Source: Liolophura sinensis (Eukaryota; Mollusca; Polyplacophora; Chitonida; Chitonidae). From it: 54,654 bases of DNA. The DNA lies in NCBI RefSeq assembly GCF_032854445.1, contig NW_027018222.1:1-54654 (forward strand), in the 5' to 3' direction. A program made the translations under genes and the position numbers. The notes under the pieces were generated by a model. That model had not been told where the DNA came from and searched no databases. It saw only the letters and a list, made by a program, of their open reading frames with translations. This document shows positions 22,901-36,114 of this stretch, piece after piece (the first letter of the stretch is position 1; the number at the start of each line of letters is the position of its first letter).

Positions 22901-23320
22901 CTTGACATCATTGATTATTCATTTGTGGCTACAGCCAAAAGTATTGGTCGGAGAGCAACGCGGTTTGCACCATTCGATTTCTCGTCACAAAATACGTCGG
23001 ATTAGCCTCTTACCAGCAGCATTGGAACAGTTTTTCTACTTTTGGATTTTTGCCTGGTCTTTTTGCGAATTGAAATCGGCTACATTAACTATGTACAATC
23101 GCGACTGGTCATTACTATATTCAGCATTTCATTATAAGTTATGTGCCCTTCGGTAGCCCAGACGACGTCAAATCTTTGGGCCAAGCCCATTTAACTCACC
23201 CAGCAAATGTCTTACTTCTAAGTCGAAGACAAACTCAATGTCTTTATCTACATGTAGAAAAACCACACCATTTGTATATAAAAAAAACACAAGGTACTTG
23301 ATACAATCCGCTGTAAAAAG
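19943..23320 (+). repeat. 6-monomer higher-order repeat, copy 1 (~3,378 bp)
   Basis: Monomers start at 19943 (631 bp), 20574 (552), 21126 (551), 21677 (550), 22227 (544) and 22771 (550). The size order long, 552, about 550, about 550, short, 550 repeats in the next two blocks. This copy has more private changes than the next two (GGCAACTCC near 21183, GGGACAGG near 21728, AATTATGTG near 20942, CATTAAGG near 22250), so it is the most diverged of the three. Confidence 0.9.
20254..20413 (+). repeat. 80-bp internal tandem duplication in monomer 37 (631 bp)
   Basis: Copies lie at 20254-20333 and 20334-20413 with the same junction and the same T/C difference between copies as in the monomer at 17122. 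Confidence 0.95.
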
Positions 23321-26300
23321 TACAATTGAACACTGACCCACATCAATAAGGTGCCAAAGGATGCGCAATTGGGCCAGGCATCTCCAGCTGTTGAAAAATT
23401 GCAAATTTCTATGGTGTCCATGGATTAAGAGCCGTTGCTGGGCACGTGATCTTGACATCATTAATTATTCATTTGTGGCTACAGGCAAAAGTATTGGTCG
23501 GAGAGCAACGCGGTTTGCACCATTCGATTTCTCGTCACAAAATACGTCGGATTAGCCTCTTACCAGCAGCATTGGAACAGTTTGCCCACTTTTGGATTTT
23601 TGCCTGGTCTTTTTGCGAATTGAAATCGGCTACATTAACTATGTACAATCGCGACTGGTCATTACTATATTCAACTTTTTATTATAAGTTATGTGCCCTT
23701 CGGTAGCCCAGACATTAACTATGTACAATCGCGACTGGTCATTACTATATTCAACTTTTCATTATAAGTTATGTGCCCTTCGGTAGCCCAGACGACGTCA
23801 AATCTTTGGGCCAAGCCCTTTTAACTCACCCAGCAAATGTCTTACTTCTAAGTCGAAGACAAACTCAATGTCTTTATCTACATGTAGAAAAACCACACCA
23901 TTTGTGTATAAAAAAAACACAAGGTACTTGATACAGTCTGCTGTAAAAAGTACAATTGAACACTGACCCACATCAATAAGGTGCCAAAAGATGCGCAATT
24001 GGGCCAGGCATCTCCAGCTGTTGAAAAATTGCAAATTTCTATGGTTTCCATGGATTAAGAGCCGTTGCTGGGCACGTGATCTTGACATCATTGATTATTC
24101 ATTTGTGGCTACAGCCAAAAGTATTGGTCGGAGAGCAACGCGGTTTGCACCATTCGACTTCTCGTCACAAAATACGTCGGATTAGGCTCTTACCAGCAGC
24201 ATTGGAACTGTTTCTTTTACTTTCGGATTTTTGCCTGGTCTTTTTGCTAATTGAAATCGGCTACATTAACTATGTACAATCGCGACTGGTCATTACTATA
24301 TTCAACTTTTCATTATAAGTTATGTGCCCTTCGGTAGCCCAGACGACGTCAAATCTTTGGGCCAAGCCCATTTAACTCACCCAGCAAATGTCTTACTTCT
24401 AAGTCGAAGAAAAACTCAATGTCTTTATCTACATGTAGAAAAACCACACCATTTGTATATCAAAAAAAACAAATGGTACTTGATACAATCCGCTGTTAAA
24501 AGTACAATTGAACACTGACCCACATCAATAAGGTGCCAAAGGATGCGCAATTGGGCCAGGCATCTCCAGCTGTTGAAAAATTGCAAATTTCCTTGGTTTC
24601 CATGGAGTAAGAGCCGTTGCTGGGCACGTGATCTTGACATCATTGATTATTCATTTGTGGCTACAGCCAAAAGTATTGGTCGGAGAGCAACGCGGTTTGC
24701 ACCATTCGATTTTTCGTCACAAAATACGTCGGATTAGCCTCTTACCAGCAGCATTGGAACAGTTTTTCTACTTTTGGATTTTTGCCTGGTCTTTTTGCGA
24801 ATTGAAATCGGCTACATTTACTATGTACAATCGCGACTGGTCATTACTATATTCAACTTTTCATTATAAGTTATGTGCCCTTCGGTAGCCCAGACGACCT
24901 CAAATCTTTGGGCCAAGCCCATTTAACTCACCCAGCAAATGTCTTACTTCTAAGTCGAAGACAATCTCAATGTCTTTATCTACATGTAGAAAAACCACAC
25001 CATTTGTATATAAAAAAAACACAAGGTACTTGATACAATCCGCTGTGAAAAGTACAATTGAACACTGACCCACATCAATAAGGTGCCAAAGGATGCGCAA
25101 TTGGGCCAGGCATCTCCAGCTGTTGAAAAATTGCAAATTTCCTTGGTTTCCATGGAGTAAGAGCCGTTGCTGGGCACGTGATCTTGACATCATTGATTAT
25201 TCATTTGTGGCTACAGCCAAAAGTATTGGTCGGAGAGCAACGCGGTTTGCACCATTCGATTTCTCGTCACAAAATACGTGGGATTAGCCTCTTTCCAGCA
25301 GCATTGGAACAGTTTTTCTACTTTTGGATTTTTGCCTGGTCTTTTTGCGAATTGAAATCGGCTACATTAACTATGTACAATCGCGACTGGTCATTACTAT
25401 ATTCAACTTTTCATTATAAGTTATGTGCCCTTCGGTAGCCCAGACGACGTCAAATCTTTGGGCCAAGCCCATTTAACTCACCCAGCAAATGTCTTACTTC
25501 TAAGTCGAAGACAAACTCAATGTCTTTATCTACATGTAGAAAAACCACACCATTTGTATATAAAAAAAACACAAGGTACTTGATACAATCCGCTGTAAAA
25601 AGTACAATTGAACACTGACCCACATCAATAAGGTGCCAAAGGATGCGCAATTGGGCCAGGCATCTCCAGCTGTTGAAAAATTGCAAATTTCCTTGGTTTC
25701 CATGGAGTAAGAGCCGTTGCTGGGCACGTGATCTTGACATCATTGATTATTTATTTGTGGCTACAGCCAAACGTATTGGTCGAAAAGCAACGCGGTTTGC
25801 ACCATTCGATTTCTCGTCACAAAATACGTGGGATTAACCTCTTACCAGCAGCATTGGAACAGTTTTTCCACTTTTGGATTTTTGCCTGGTCTTTTTGCTA
25901 ATTGAAATCGGCTACATTAACTATGTACAATCGCGACTGGTCATTACTATATTCAGCATTTCATTATAAGTTATGTGCCCTTCGGTAGCCCAGACGACGT
26001 CAAATCTTTGGGCCAAGCCCATTTAACTCACCCAGCAAATGTCTTTCTCCTAAGTCGAAGACAAACTCAATGTCTACATGTAGAAAAACCACACCATTTG
26101 TTTATAAAAAAACACAAGGCACTTGATACAGTCTGCTGTAAAAAGTACAATTGAACACTGACCCACATCAATAAGGTGCCAAAGGATGCGCAATTGGGCC
26201 AGGCATCTCCAGCTGTTGAAAAATTGCAAATTTCTATGGTTTCCATGGATTAAGAGCCGTTGCTGGGCACGTGATCTTGACATCATTGATTATTCATTTG

Positions 26301-26695
26301 TGGCTACAGCCAAAAGTATTGGTCGGAGAGCAACGCGGTTTGCACCATTCGATTTCTCGTCACAAAATACGTCGGATTAGCCTCTTTCCAGCAGCATTGG
26401 AACAGTTTTTCTACTTTTGGATTTTTGCCTGGTCTTTTTGCGAATTGAAATCGGCTACATTAACTATGTACAATCGCGACTGCTCATTACTATATTCAGC
26501 ATTTCATTATAAGTTATGTGCCCTTCGGTAGCCCAGACGACGTCAAATCTTTGGGCCAAGCCCATTTAACTCACCCAGCAAATGTCTTACTTCTAAGTCG
26601 AAGACAAACTCAATGTCTTTATCTACATGTAGAAAAACCACACCATTTGTATATAAAAAAAACACAAGGTACTTGATACAATCCGCTGTAAAAAG
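23321..26695 (+). repeat. 6-monomer higher-order repeat, copy 2 (3,375 bp)
   Basis: Monomers start at 23321 (630 bp), 23951, 24503, 25053, 25603 (543 bp) and 26146. It is nearly identical to copy 3 through five monomers. Private variants shared only by copies 2 and 3 include TTTGTGTATAAA, CGCTGTTAAAAG, GACGACCTC, GGTCGAAAAG and AAGGCACTTG, each exactly 3,375 bp apart. I noted only a handful of substitutions between the two copies before the last monomer, which implies very recent duplication. Confidence 0.92.
23632..23791 (+). repeat. 80-bp internal tandem duplication in monomer 43 (630 bp)
   Basis: Copies lie at 23632-23711 and 23712-23791. Junction and internal difference are the same as in the other long monomers, which supports one founding event. 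Confidence 0.95.
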
Positions 26696-29600
26696 TACAA
26701 TTGAACACTGACCCACATCAATAAGGTGCCAAAGGATGCGCAATTGGGCCAGGCATCTCCAGCTGTTGAAAAATTGCAAATTTCTATGGTTTCCATGGAT
26801 TAAGAGCCGTTGCTGGGCACGTGATCTTGACATCATTAATTATTCATTTGTGGCTACAGGCAAAAGTATTGGTCGGAGAGCAACGCGGTTTGCACCATTC
26901 GATTTCTCGTCACAAAATACGTCGGATTAGCCTCTTACCAGCAGCATTGGAACAGTTTGCCCACTTTTGGATTTTTGCCTGGTCTTTTTGCGAATTGAAA
27001 TCGGCTACATTAACTATGTACAATCGCGACTGGTCATTACTATATTCAACTTTTTATTATAAGTTATGTGCCCTTCGGTAGCCCAGACATTAACTATGTA
27101 CAATCGCGACTGGTCATTACTATATTCAACTTTTCATTATAAGTTATGTGCCCTTCGGTAGCCCAGACGACGTCAAATCTTTGGGCCAAGCCCTTTTAAC
27201 TCACCCAGCAAATGTCTTACTTCTAAGTCGAAGACAAACTCAATGTCTTTATCTACATGTAGAAAAACCACACCATTTGTGTATAAAAAAAACACAAGGT
27301 ACTTGATACAGTCTGCTGTAAAAAGTACAATTGAACACTGACCCACATCAATAAGGTGCCAAAAGATGCGCAATTGGGCCAGGCATCTCCAGCTGTTGAA
27401 AAATTGCAAATTTCTATGGTTTCCATGGATTAAGAGCCGTTGCTGGGCACGTGATCTTGACATCATTGATTATTCATTTGTGGCTACAGCCAAAAGTATT
27501 GGTCGGAGAGCAACGCGGTTTGCACCATTCGACTTCTCGTCACAAAATACGTCGGATTAGGCTCTTACCAGCAGCATTGGAACTGTTTCTTTTACTTTCG
27601 GATTTTTGCCTGGTCTTTTTGCTAATTGAAATCGGCTACATTAACTATGTACAATCGCGACTGGTCATTACTATATTCAACTTTTCATTATAAGTTATGT
27701 GCCCTTCGGTAGCCCAGACGACGTCAAATCTTTGGGCCAAGCCCATTTAACTCACCCAGCAAATGTCTTACTTCTAAGTCGAAGAAAAACTCAATGTCTT
27801 TATCTACATGTAGAAAAACCACACCATTTGTATATCAAAAAAAACAAATGGTACTTGATACAATCCGCTGTTAAAAGTACAATTGAACACTGACCCACAT
27901 CAATAAGGTGCCAAAGGATGCGCAATTGGGCCAGGCATCTCCAGCTGTTGAAAAATTGCAAATTTCCTTGGTTTCCATGGAGTAAGAGCCGTTGCTGGGC
28001 ACGTGATCTTGACATCATTGATTATTCATTTGTGGCTACAGCCAAAAGTATTGGTCGGAGAGCAACGCGGTTTGCACCATTCGATTTTTCGTCACAAAAT
28101 ACGTCGGATTAGCCTCTTACCAGCAGCATTGGAACAGTTTTTCTACTTTTGGATTTTTGCCTGGTCTTTTTGCGAATTGAAATCGGCTACATTAACTATG
28201 TACAATCGCGACTGGTCATTACTATATTCAACTTTTCATTATAAGTTATGTGCCCTTCGGTAGCCCAGACGACCTCAAATCTTTGGGCCAAGCCCATTTA
28301 ACTCACCCAGCAAATGTCTTACTTCTAAGTCGAAGACAATCTCAATGGCTTTATCTACATGTAGAAAAACCACACCATTTGTATATAAAAAAAACACAAG
28401 GTACTTGATACAATCCGCTGTGAAAAGTACAATTGAACACTGACCCACATCAATAAGGTGCCAAAGGATGCGCAATTGGGCCAGGCATCTCCAGCTGTTG
28501 AAAAATTGCAAATTTCCTTGGTTTCCATGGAGTAAGAGCCGTTGCTGGGCACGTGATCTTGACATCATTGATTATTCATTTGTGGCTACAGCCAAAAGTA
28601 TTGGTCGGAGAGCAACGCGGTTTGCACCATTCGATTTCTCGTCACAAAATACGTGGGATTAGCCTCTTTCCAGCAGCATTGGAACAGTTTTTCTACTTTT
28701 GGATTTTTGCCTGGTCTTTTTGCGAATTGAAATCGGCTACATTAACTATGTACAATCGCGACTGGTCATTACTATATTCAACTTTTCATTATAAGTTATG
28801 TGCCCTTCGGTAGCCCAGACGACGTCAAATCTTTGGGCCAAGCCCATTTAACTCACCCAGCAAATGTCTTACTTCTAAGTCGAAGACAAACTCAATGTCT
28901 TTATCTACATGTAGAAAAACCACACCATTTGTATATAAAAAAAACACAAGGTACTTGATACAATCCGCTGTAAAAAGTACAATTGAACACTGACCCACAT
29001 AAATAAGGTGCCAAAGGATGCGCAATTGGGCCAGGCATCTCCAGCTGTTGAAAAATTGCAAATTTCCTTGGTTTCCATGGAGTAAGAGCCGTTGCTGGGC
29101 ACGTGATCTTGACATCATTGATTATTTATTTGTGGCTACAGCCAAACGTATTGGTCGAAAAGCAACGCGGTTTGCACCATTCGATTTCTCGTCACAAAAT
29201 ACGTGGGATTAACCTCTTACCAGCAGCATTGGAACAGTTTTTCCACTTTTGGATTTTTGCCTGGTCTTTTTGCTAATTGAAATCGGCTACATTAACTATG
29301 TACAATCGCGACTGGTCATTACTATATTCAGCATTTCATTATAAGTTATGTGCCCTTCGGTAGCCCAGACGACGTCAAATCTTTGGGCCAAGCCCATTTA
29401 ACTCACCCAGCAAATGTCTTTCTCCTAAGTCGAAGACAAACTCAATGTCTACATGTAGAAAAACCACACCATTTGTTTATAAAAAAACACAAGGCACTTG
29501 ATACAGTCTGCTGTAAAAAGTACAATTGAACACTGACCCACATCAATAAGGTGCCAAAGGATGCGCAATTGGGCCAGGCATCTCCAGCTGTTGAAAAATG

Positions 29601-30055
29601 TTTCCATGGAGTAAGAGCCGTTGCTGGGCACGTGATCTTGACATCATTGATTATTCATTTGTGGCTACAGCCAAAAGTATTGTCGGAGAGCAACGCGGTT
29701 TGCACCATTCGATTTCTCGTCACAAAATACGTCGGATTAGCCTCTTACCAGAAGCATTGGAACAGTTTTTCTACTTTTGATTTTTGCCTGGTCTTTTTGC
29801 GAATTGAAATCGGCTACATTAACTATGTACAATCTCGACTGGTCATTACTATATTCAGCATTTCATTATAAGTTATGTGCCCTTCGGTAGCCCAGACGAC
29901 GTCAAATCTTTGGGCCAAGCCCATTTAACTCACCCAGCAAATGTCTTACTTCTAAGTCGAAGACAAACTCAATGTCTTTATCTACATGTAGAAAAACCAC
30001 ACCATTTGTATGTAAAAAAAAACACAAGGTACTTGATACAGTCTGCTGTAAAAAG
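26696..30055 (+). repeat. 6-monomer higher-order repeat, copy 3, with damaged last monomer
   Basis: Monomers start at 26696 (630 bp), 27326, 27878, 28428, 28978 (543 bp) and 29521 (535 bp). The first five match copy 2 almost base for base. The sixth departs: 14 bp are missing where GAAAAATGTTTCC replaces the usual segment near 29595, and single bases are missing near 29681 and 29779. This marks the right edge of the 6-monomer domain. Confidence 0.9.
27007..27166 (+). repeat. 80-bp internal tandem duplication in monomer 49 (630 bp)
   Basis: Copies lie at 27007-27086 and 27087-27166, exactly 3,375 bp from those of monomer 43. This is the last long monomer in the window. Confidence 0.95.
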
Positions 30056-30608
30056 TACAATTGAACACTGACCCACATCAATAAGGTGCCAAAAGATGCG
30101 CAATTGGGCCAGGCATCTCCAGCTGTTGAAAAATTGCAAATTTCTATGGTTTCCATGGATTAAGAGCCGTTTGCTGGGCACGTGATCTTGACATCATTGA
30201 TTATTCATTTGTGGCTACAGCCAAAAGTATTGGTCGGAGAGCAACGCGGTTTTGCACCATTCGACTTCTCGTCACAAATTACGTCGGATTAGGCTCTTAC
30301 CAGCAGCATTGGAACTGTTTCTTTTACTTTCGGATTTTTGCCTGTTCTTTTTGCTAATTGAAATCGGCTACATTAACTATGTACAATCGCGACTGGTCAT
30401 TACTACATTCAACTTTTCATTATAAGTTATGTGCCCTTCGGTAGCCCAGACGACGTCAAATCTTTGGGCCAAGCCCATTTAACTCACCCAGCAAATGTCT
30501 TACTTCTAAGTCGAAGAAAAACTCAATGTCTTTATCTACATGTAGAAAAACCACACCATTTGTATATAAAAAAAACACAAGGTACTTGATACAATCCGCT
30601 GTGAAAAG
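29521..30608 (+). repeat. Boundary monomers 54-55 with private indels
   Basis: Monomer 54 (29521-30055, 535 bp) and 55 (30056-30608, 553 bp) separate the 6-monomer and 7-monomer domains. Private changes are a 14-bp deletion near 29595, TATTGTCGG, TTTTGATTTTTG, AATCTCGAC, CCGTTTGCTGG, CGGTTTTGCACC and CACAAATTACG. Monomer 55 otherwise matches monomer 72 (39417), sharing ACTACATTC. Clustered private changes at a block edge fit a region outside the active homogenisation units, though sequencing error is possible for the single-base indels. Confidence 0.75.
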
Positions 30609-33600
30609 TACAATTGAACACTGACCCACATCAATAAGATGCCAAAGGATGCGCAATTGGGCCAGGCATCTCCAGCTGTTGAAAAATTGCAAATTTCCTT
30701 GGTTTCCATGGAGTAAGAGCCGTTGCTGGGCACGTGATCTTGACATCATTGATTATTCATTTGTGGCTACAGCCAAAAGTATTGGTCGGAGAGCAACGCG
30801 GTTTGCACCATTCGATTTCTCGTCACAAAATACGTCGGATTAGCCTCTTACCAGAAGCATTGGAACAGTTTTTCTACTTTTGGATTTTTGCCTGGTCTTT
30901 TTGCGAATTGAAATCGGCTACATTAACTATGTACAATCGCGACTGGTCATTACTATATTCAGCATTTCATTATAAGTTATGTGCCCATCGGTAGCCCAGA
31001 CGACGTCAAATCTTTGGGCCAAGCCCATTTAACTCACCCAGCAAATGTCTTACTTCTAAGTCGAAGACAAACTCAATGTCTTTATCTACATGTAGAAAAA
31101 CCACACCATTTGTATGTAAAAAAAACACAAGGTACTTGATACAGTCTGCTGTAAAAAGTACAATTGAACACTGACCCACATCAATAAGGTGCCAAAAGAT
31201 GCGCAATTGGGCCAGGCATCTCCAGCTGTTGAAAAATTGCATATTTCTATGGTTTCCATGGATTAAGAGCCGTTGCTGGGCACGTGATCTTGACATCATT
31301 GATTATTCATTTGTGGCTACAGCCAAAAGTATTGGTCGGAGAGCAACGCGGTTTGCACCATTCGACTTCTCGTCACAAAATACGTCGGATTAGGCTCTTA
31401 CCAGCAGCATTGCAACTGTTTCTTTTACTTTCGGATTTTTGCCTGGTCTTTTTGCTAATTGAAATCGGCTACATTAACTATGTACAATCGCGACTGGTCA
31501 TTACTATATTCAACTTTTCATTATAAGTTATGTGCCCTTCGGTAGCCCAGACGACGTCAAATCTTTGGGCCAAGCCCATTTAACTCACCCAGCAAATGTC
31601 TTACTTCTAAGTCGAAGAAAAACTCAATGTCTTTATCTACATGTAGAAAAACCACACCATTTGTCTATCAAAAAAAACAAAAGGTACTTGATACAATCCG
31701 CTGTAAAAAGTACAATTGAACACTGACCCACATCAATAAGGTGCCAAAGGATGCGCAATTGGGCCAGGCATCTCCAGCTGTTGAAAAATTGCAAATTTCC
31801 TTGGTTTCCATGGAGTAAGAGCCGTTGCTGGGCACGTGATCTTGACATCATTGATTATTCATTTGTGGCTACAGCCAAAAGTATTGGTCGGAGAGCAAGG
31901 CGGTTTGCACCATTCGATTTCTCGTCACAAAATACGTCGGATTAGCCTCTTACCAGTAGCATTGGAACAGTTTTTCTACTTTTGGATTTTTGCCTGGTCT
32001 TTTTGCGAATTGAAATCGGCTACATTAACTATGTACAATCGCGACTGGTCATTACTATATTCAACTTTTCATTATAAGTTATGTGCCCTTCGGTAGCCCA
32101 GACGACGTCAAATCTTTGGGCCAAGCCCATTTAACTCACCCAGCAAATGTCTTACTTCTAAGTCGAAGACAAACTCAATGTCTTTATCTACATGTAGAAA
32201 AACCACACCATTTGTATATAAAAAAAACACAAGGTACTTGATACAATCCGCTGTGAAAAGTACAATTGAACACTGACCCACATCAATAAGGTGCCAAAGG
32301 ATGCGCAATTGGGCCAGGCATCTCCAGCTGTTGAAAAATTGCAAATTTCCTTGGTTTCCATGGAGTAAGAGCCGTTGCTGGGCACGTGATCTTGACATCA
32401 TTGATTATTCATTTGTGGCTACAGCCAAACGTATTGGTCGGAGAGCAACGCGGTTTGCACCATTCGATTTCTCGTCACAAAATACGTGGGATTAGCCTCT
32501 TACCAGCAGCATTGGAACAGTTTTTCTACTTTTGGATTTTTGCCTGGTTTTTTTGCGAATTGAAATCGGCTACATTAACTATGTACAATCGCGACTGGTC
32601 ATTACTATATTCAGCATTTCATTATAAGTTATGTGCCCTTCGGTAGCCCAGACGACGTCAAATCTTTGGGCCAAGCCCATTTAACTCACCCAGCAAATGT
32701 CTTACTTCTAAGTCGAAGAAAAACTCAATGTCTTTTATCTACATGTAGAAAAACCACACCATTTGTATATCAAAAAAAACAAAAGGTACTTGATACAATC
32801 CGCTGTAAAAAGTACAATTGAACACTGACCCACATCAATAAGGTGCCAAAGGATGCGCAATTGGGCCAGGCATCTCCAGCTGTTGAAAAATTGCAAATTT
32901 CCTTGGTTTCCATGGAGTAAGAGCCGTTGCTGGGCAGGTGATCTTGACATCATTGATTATTCATTTGTGGCTACAGCCAAACGTATTGGTCGGAGAGCAA
33001 CGCGGTTTGCACCATTCGATTTCTCGTCACAAAATACGTGGGATTAGCCTCTTACCAGCAGCATTGGAACAGTTTTTCCACTTTTGCATTTTTGCCTGGT
33101 CTTTTTGCTAATTGAAATCGGCTACATTAACTATGTACAATCGCGACTGGTCATTACTATATTCAACTTTTCATTATAAGTTATGTGCCCTTCGGTAGCC
33201 CAGACGACGTCAAATCTTTGGGCCAAGCCCATTTAACTCACCCAGCAAATGTCTTTCTCCTAAGTCGAAGACAAACTCAATGTCTTTATCTACATGTAGA
33301 AAAACCACACCATTTGTTTATAAAAAAAACACAAGGTACTTGATACAATCTGCTGTAAAAAGTACAATTGAACACTGACCCACATCAATAAGGTGCCAAA
33401 GGATGCGCAAATGGGCCAGGCATCTCCAGCTGTTGAAAAATTGCAAATTTCTATGGTTTCCATGGATTAAGAGCCGTTGCTGGGCACGTGATCTTGACAT
33501 CATTGATTATTCATTTGTAGCTACAGCCAAAAGTATTGGTCGAAGAGCAACGCGGTTTGCACCATTCGATTTCTCGTCACAAAATACGTCGGATTAGCCT

Positions 33601-36114
33601 CTTACCAGCAGCATTGGAACAGTTTTTCTACTTTTGGATTTTTGCCTGGTCTTTCTGCGAATTGAAATCGGCTACATTAACTATGTACAATCGCGACTGG
33701 TCATTACTATATTCAGCATTTCATTATAAGTTATGTGCCCTTCGGTAGCCCAGACGACGTCAAATCTTTGGGCCAAGCCCATTTAACTCACCCAGCAAAT
33801 GTCTTACTTCTAAGTCGAAGACAAACTCAATGTCTTTATCTACATGTAGAAAAACCACACCATTTGTATATCAAAAAAAACAAAAGGTACTTGATACAAT
33901 CCGCTGTAAAAAGTACAATTGAACACTGACCCACATCAATAAGGTGCCAAAGGATGCGCAATTGGGCCAGGCATCTCCAGCTGTTGAAAAATTGCAAATT
34001 TCCTTGGTTTCCATGGAGTAAGAGCCGTTGCTGGGCACGTGATCTTGACATCATTGATTATTCATTTGTGGCTACAGCCAAAAGTATTGGTCGGAGAGCA
34101 ACGCGGTTTGCACCATTCGATTTCTCGTCACAAAATACGTCGGATTAGCCTCTTACCAGCAGCATTGGAACAGTTTTTCTACTTTTGGATTTTTGCCTGT
34201 TCTTTTTGCGAATTGAAATCGGCTACATTAACTATGTACAATCGCGACTGGTCATTACTATATTCAACTTTTCATTATAAGTTATGTGCCCTTCGGTAGC
34301 CCAGACGACGTCAAATCTTTGGGCCAAGCCCATTTAACTCACCCAGCAAATGTCTTACTTCTAAGTCGAAGATAAACTCAATGTCTTTATCTACATGTAG
34401 AAAAACCACACCATTTGTATATAAAAAAAACAAAAGGTACTTGATACAATCCGCTGTAAAAAGTACAATTGAACACTGACCCACATCAATAAGGTGCCAA
34501 AGGATGCGCAATTGGGCCAGGCATCTCCAGCTGTTGAAAAATTGCAAATTTCCTTGGTTTCCATGGAGTAAGAGCCGTTGCTGGGCACGTGATCTTGACA
34601 TCATTGATTATTCATTTGTGGCTACAGCCTAAAGTATTGGTCGGAGAGCAACGCGGTTTGCACCATTCGATTTCTCGTCACAAAATACGTCGGATTAGCC
34701 TCTTTCCAGCAGCATTGGAACAGTTTTTCCACTTTTGGATTTTTGCCTGTTCTTTTTGCGAATTGAAATCGGCTACATTAACTATGTACAATCGCGACTG
34801 GTCATTACTATATTCAACTTTTCATTATAAGTTATGTGCCCTTCGGTAGCCCAGACGACGTCAAATCTTTGGGCCAAGCCCATTTAACTCACCCAGCAAA
34901 TGTCTTACTTCTAAGTCGAAGACAAACTCAATGTCTTTATCTACATGTAGAAAAACCCACACCATTTGTATATAAAAAAAACACAAGGTACTTGATACAA
35001 TCCGCTGTAAAAAGTACAATTGAACACTGACCCACATCAATAAGGTGCCAAAGGATGCGCAATTGGGCCAGGCATCTCCAGCTGTTGAAAAATTGCAAAT
35101 TTCCTTGGCTTCCATGGAGTAAGAGCCGTTGCTGGGCACGTGATCTTGACATCATTGATTATTCATTTGTGGCTACAGCCAAAAGTATTGGTCGGAAAGC
35201 AACGCGGTTTGCACCATTCGATTTCTCGTCACAAAATACGTGGGATTAGCCTCTTACCAGCAGCATTGGAACAGTTTTTCCACTTTTGGATTTTTGCCTG
35301 TTCTGTTTGCGAATTGAAATCGGCTACATTATCTATGTACAATCGCGACTGGTCATTACTATATTCAGCATTTCATTATAAGTTATGTGCCCTTCGGTAG
35401 CCCAGACGACGTCAAATCTTTGGGCCAAGCCCATTTAACTCACCCAGCAAATGTCTTACTTCTAAGTCGAAGACAATCTCAATGTCTTTATCTACATGTA
35501 GAAAAACCACACCATTTGTATATAAAAAAAACAAAAGGTACTTGATACAATCCGCTGTAAAAAGTACAATTGAACACTGACCCACATCAAAAAGGTGCCA
35601 AAGGATGCGCAATTGGGCCAGGCATCTCCAGCTGTTGAAAAATTGCAAATTTCCTTGGTTTCCATGGAGTAAGAGCCGTTGCTGGGCACGTGATCTTGAC
35701 ATCATTGATTATTCATTTGTGGCTACAGCCAAAAGTATTGGTCGGAAAGCAACGCGGTTTGCACCATTCGATTTCTCGTCACAAAATACGTGGGATTAGC
35801 CTCTTACCAGCAGCATTGGAACAGTTTTTCCACTTTTGGATTTTTGCCTGGTCTTTTTGCTAATTGAAATCGGCTACATTAACTATGTACAATCGCGACT
35901 GGTCATTACTATATTCAACTTTTCATTATAAGTTATGTGCCCTTCGGTAGCCCAGACGACGTCAAATCTTTGGGCCAAGCCCATTTAACTCACCCAGCAA
36001 ATGTCTTACTTCTAAGTCGAAGACAAACTCAATGTCTTTATCTACATGTAGAAAAACCACACCATTTGTATATAAAAAAAACACAAGGTACTTGATACAA
36101 TCCGCTGTGAAAAG
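30609..36114 (+). repeat. Monomers 56-65: 10-monomer interval (5,506 bp) before the 7-monomer repeat
   Basis: Monomers start at 30609, 31159, 31711, 32261, 32813, 33363, 33914, 34464, 35015 and 35565. The first four to five match 36115 onward at an offset of 5,506 bp. Shared variants are AATAAGATGCC, GTGCCCATCGG, TTGCATATTTC, TTGCAACTGTTTC, GCAAGGCGG, CCAGTAGCATTGG and CCTGGTTTTTTTGCG. Monomers 60-65 then differ; several carry CCTGTTCTTTTTGCG. The monomer at 32813 has the only E-box change seen (CAGGTG, 32935-32940). Confidence 0.82.
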
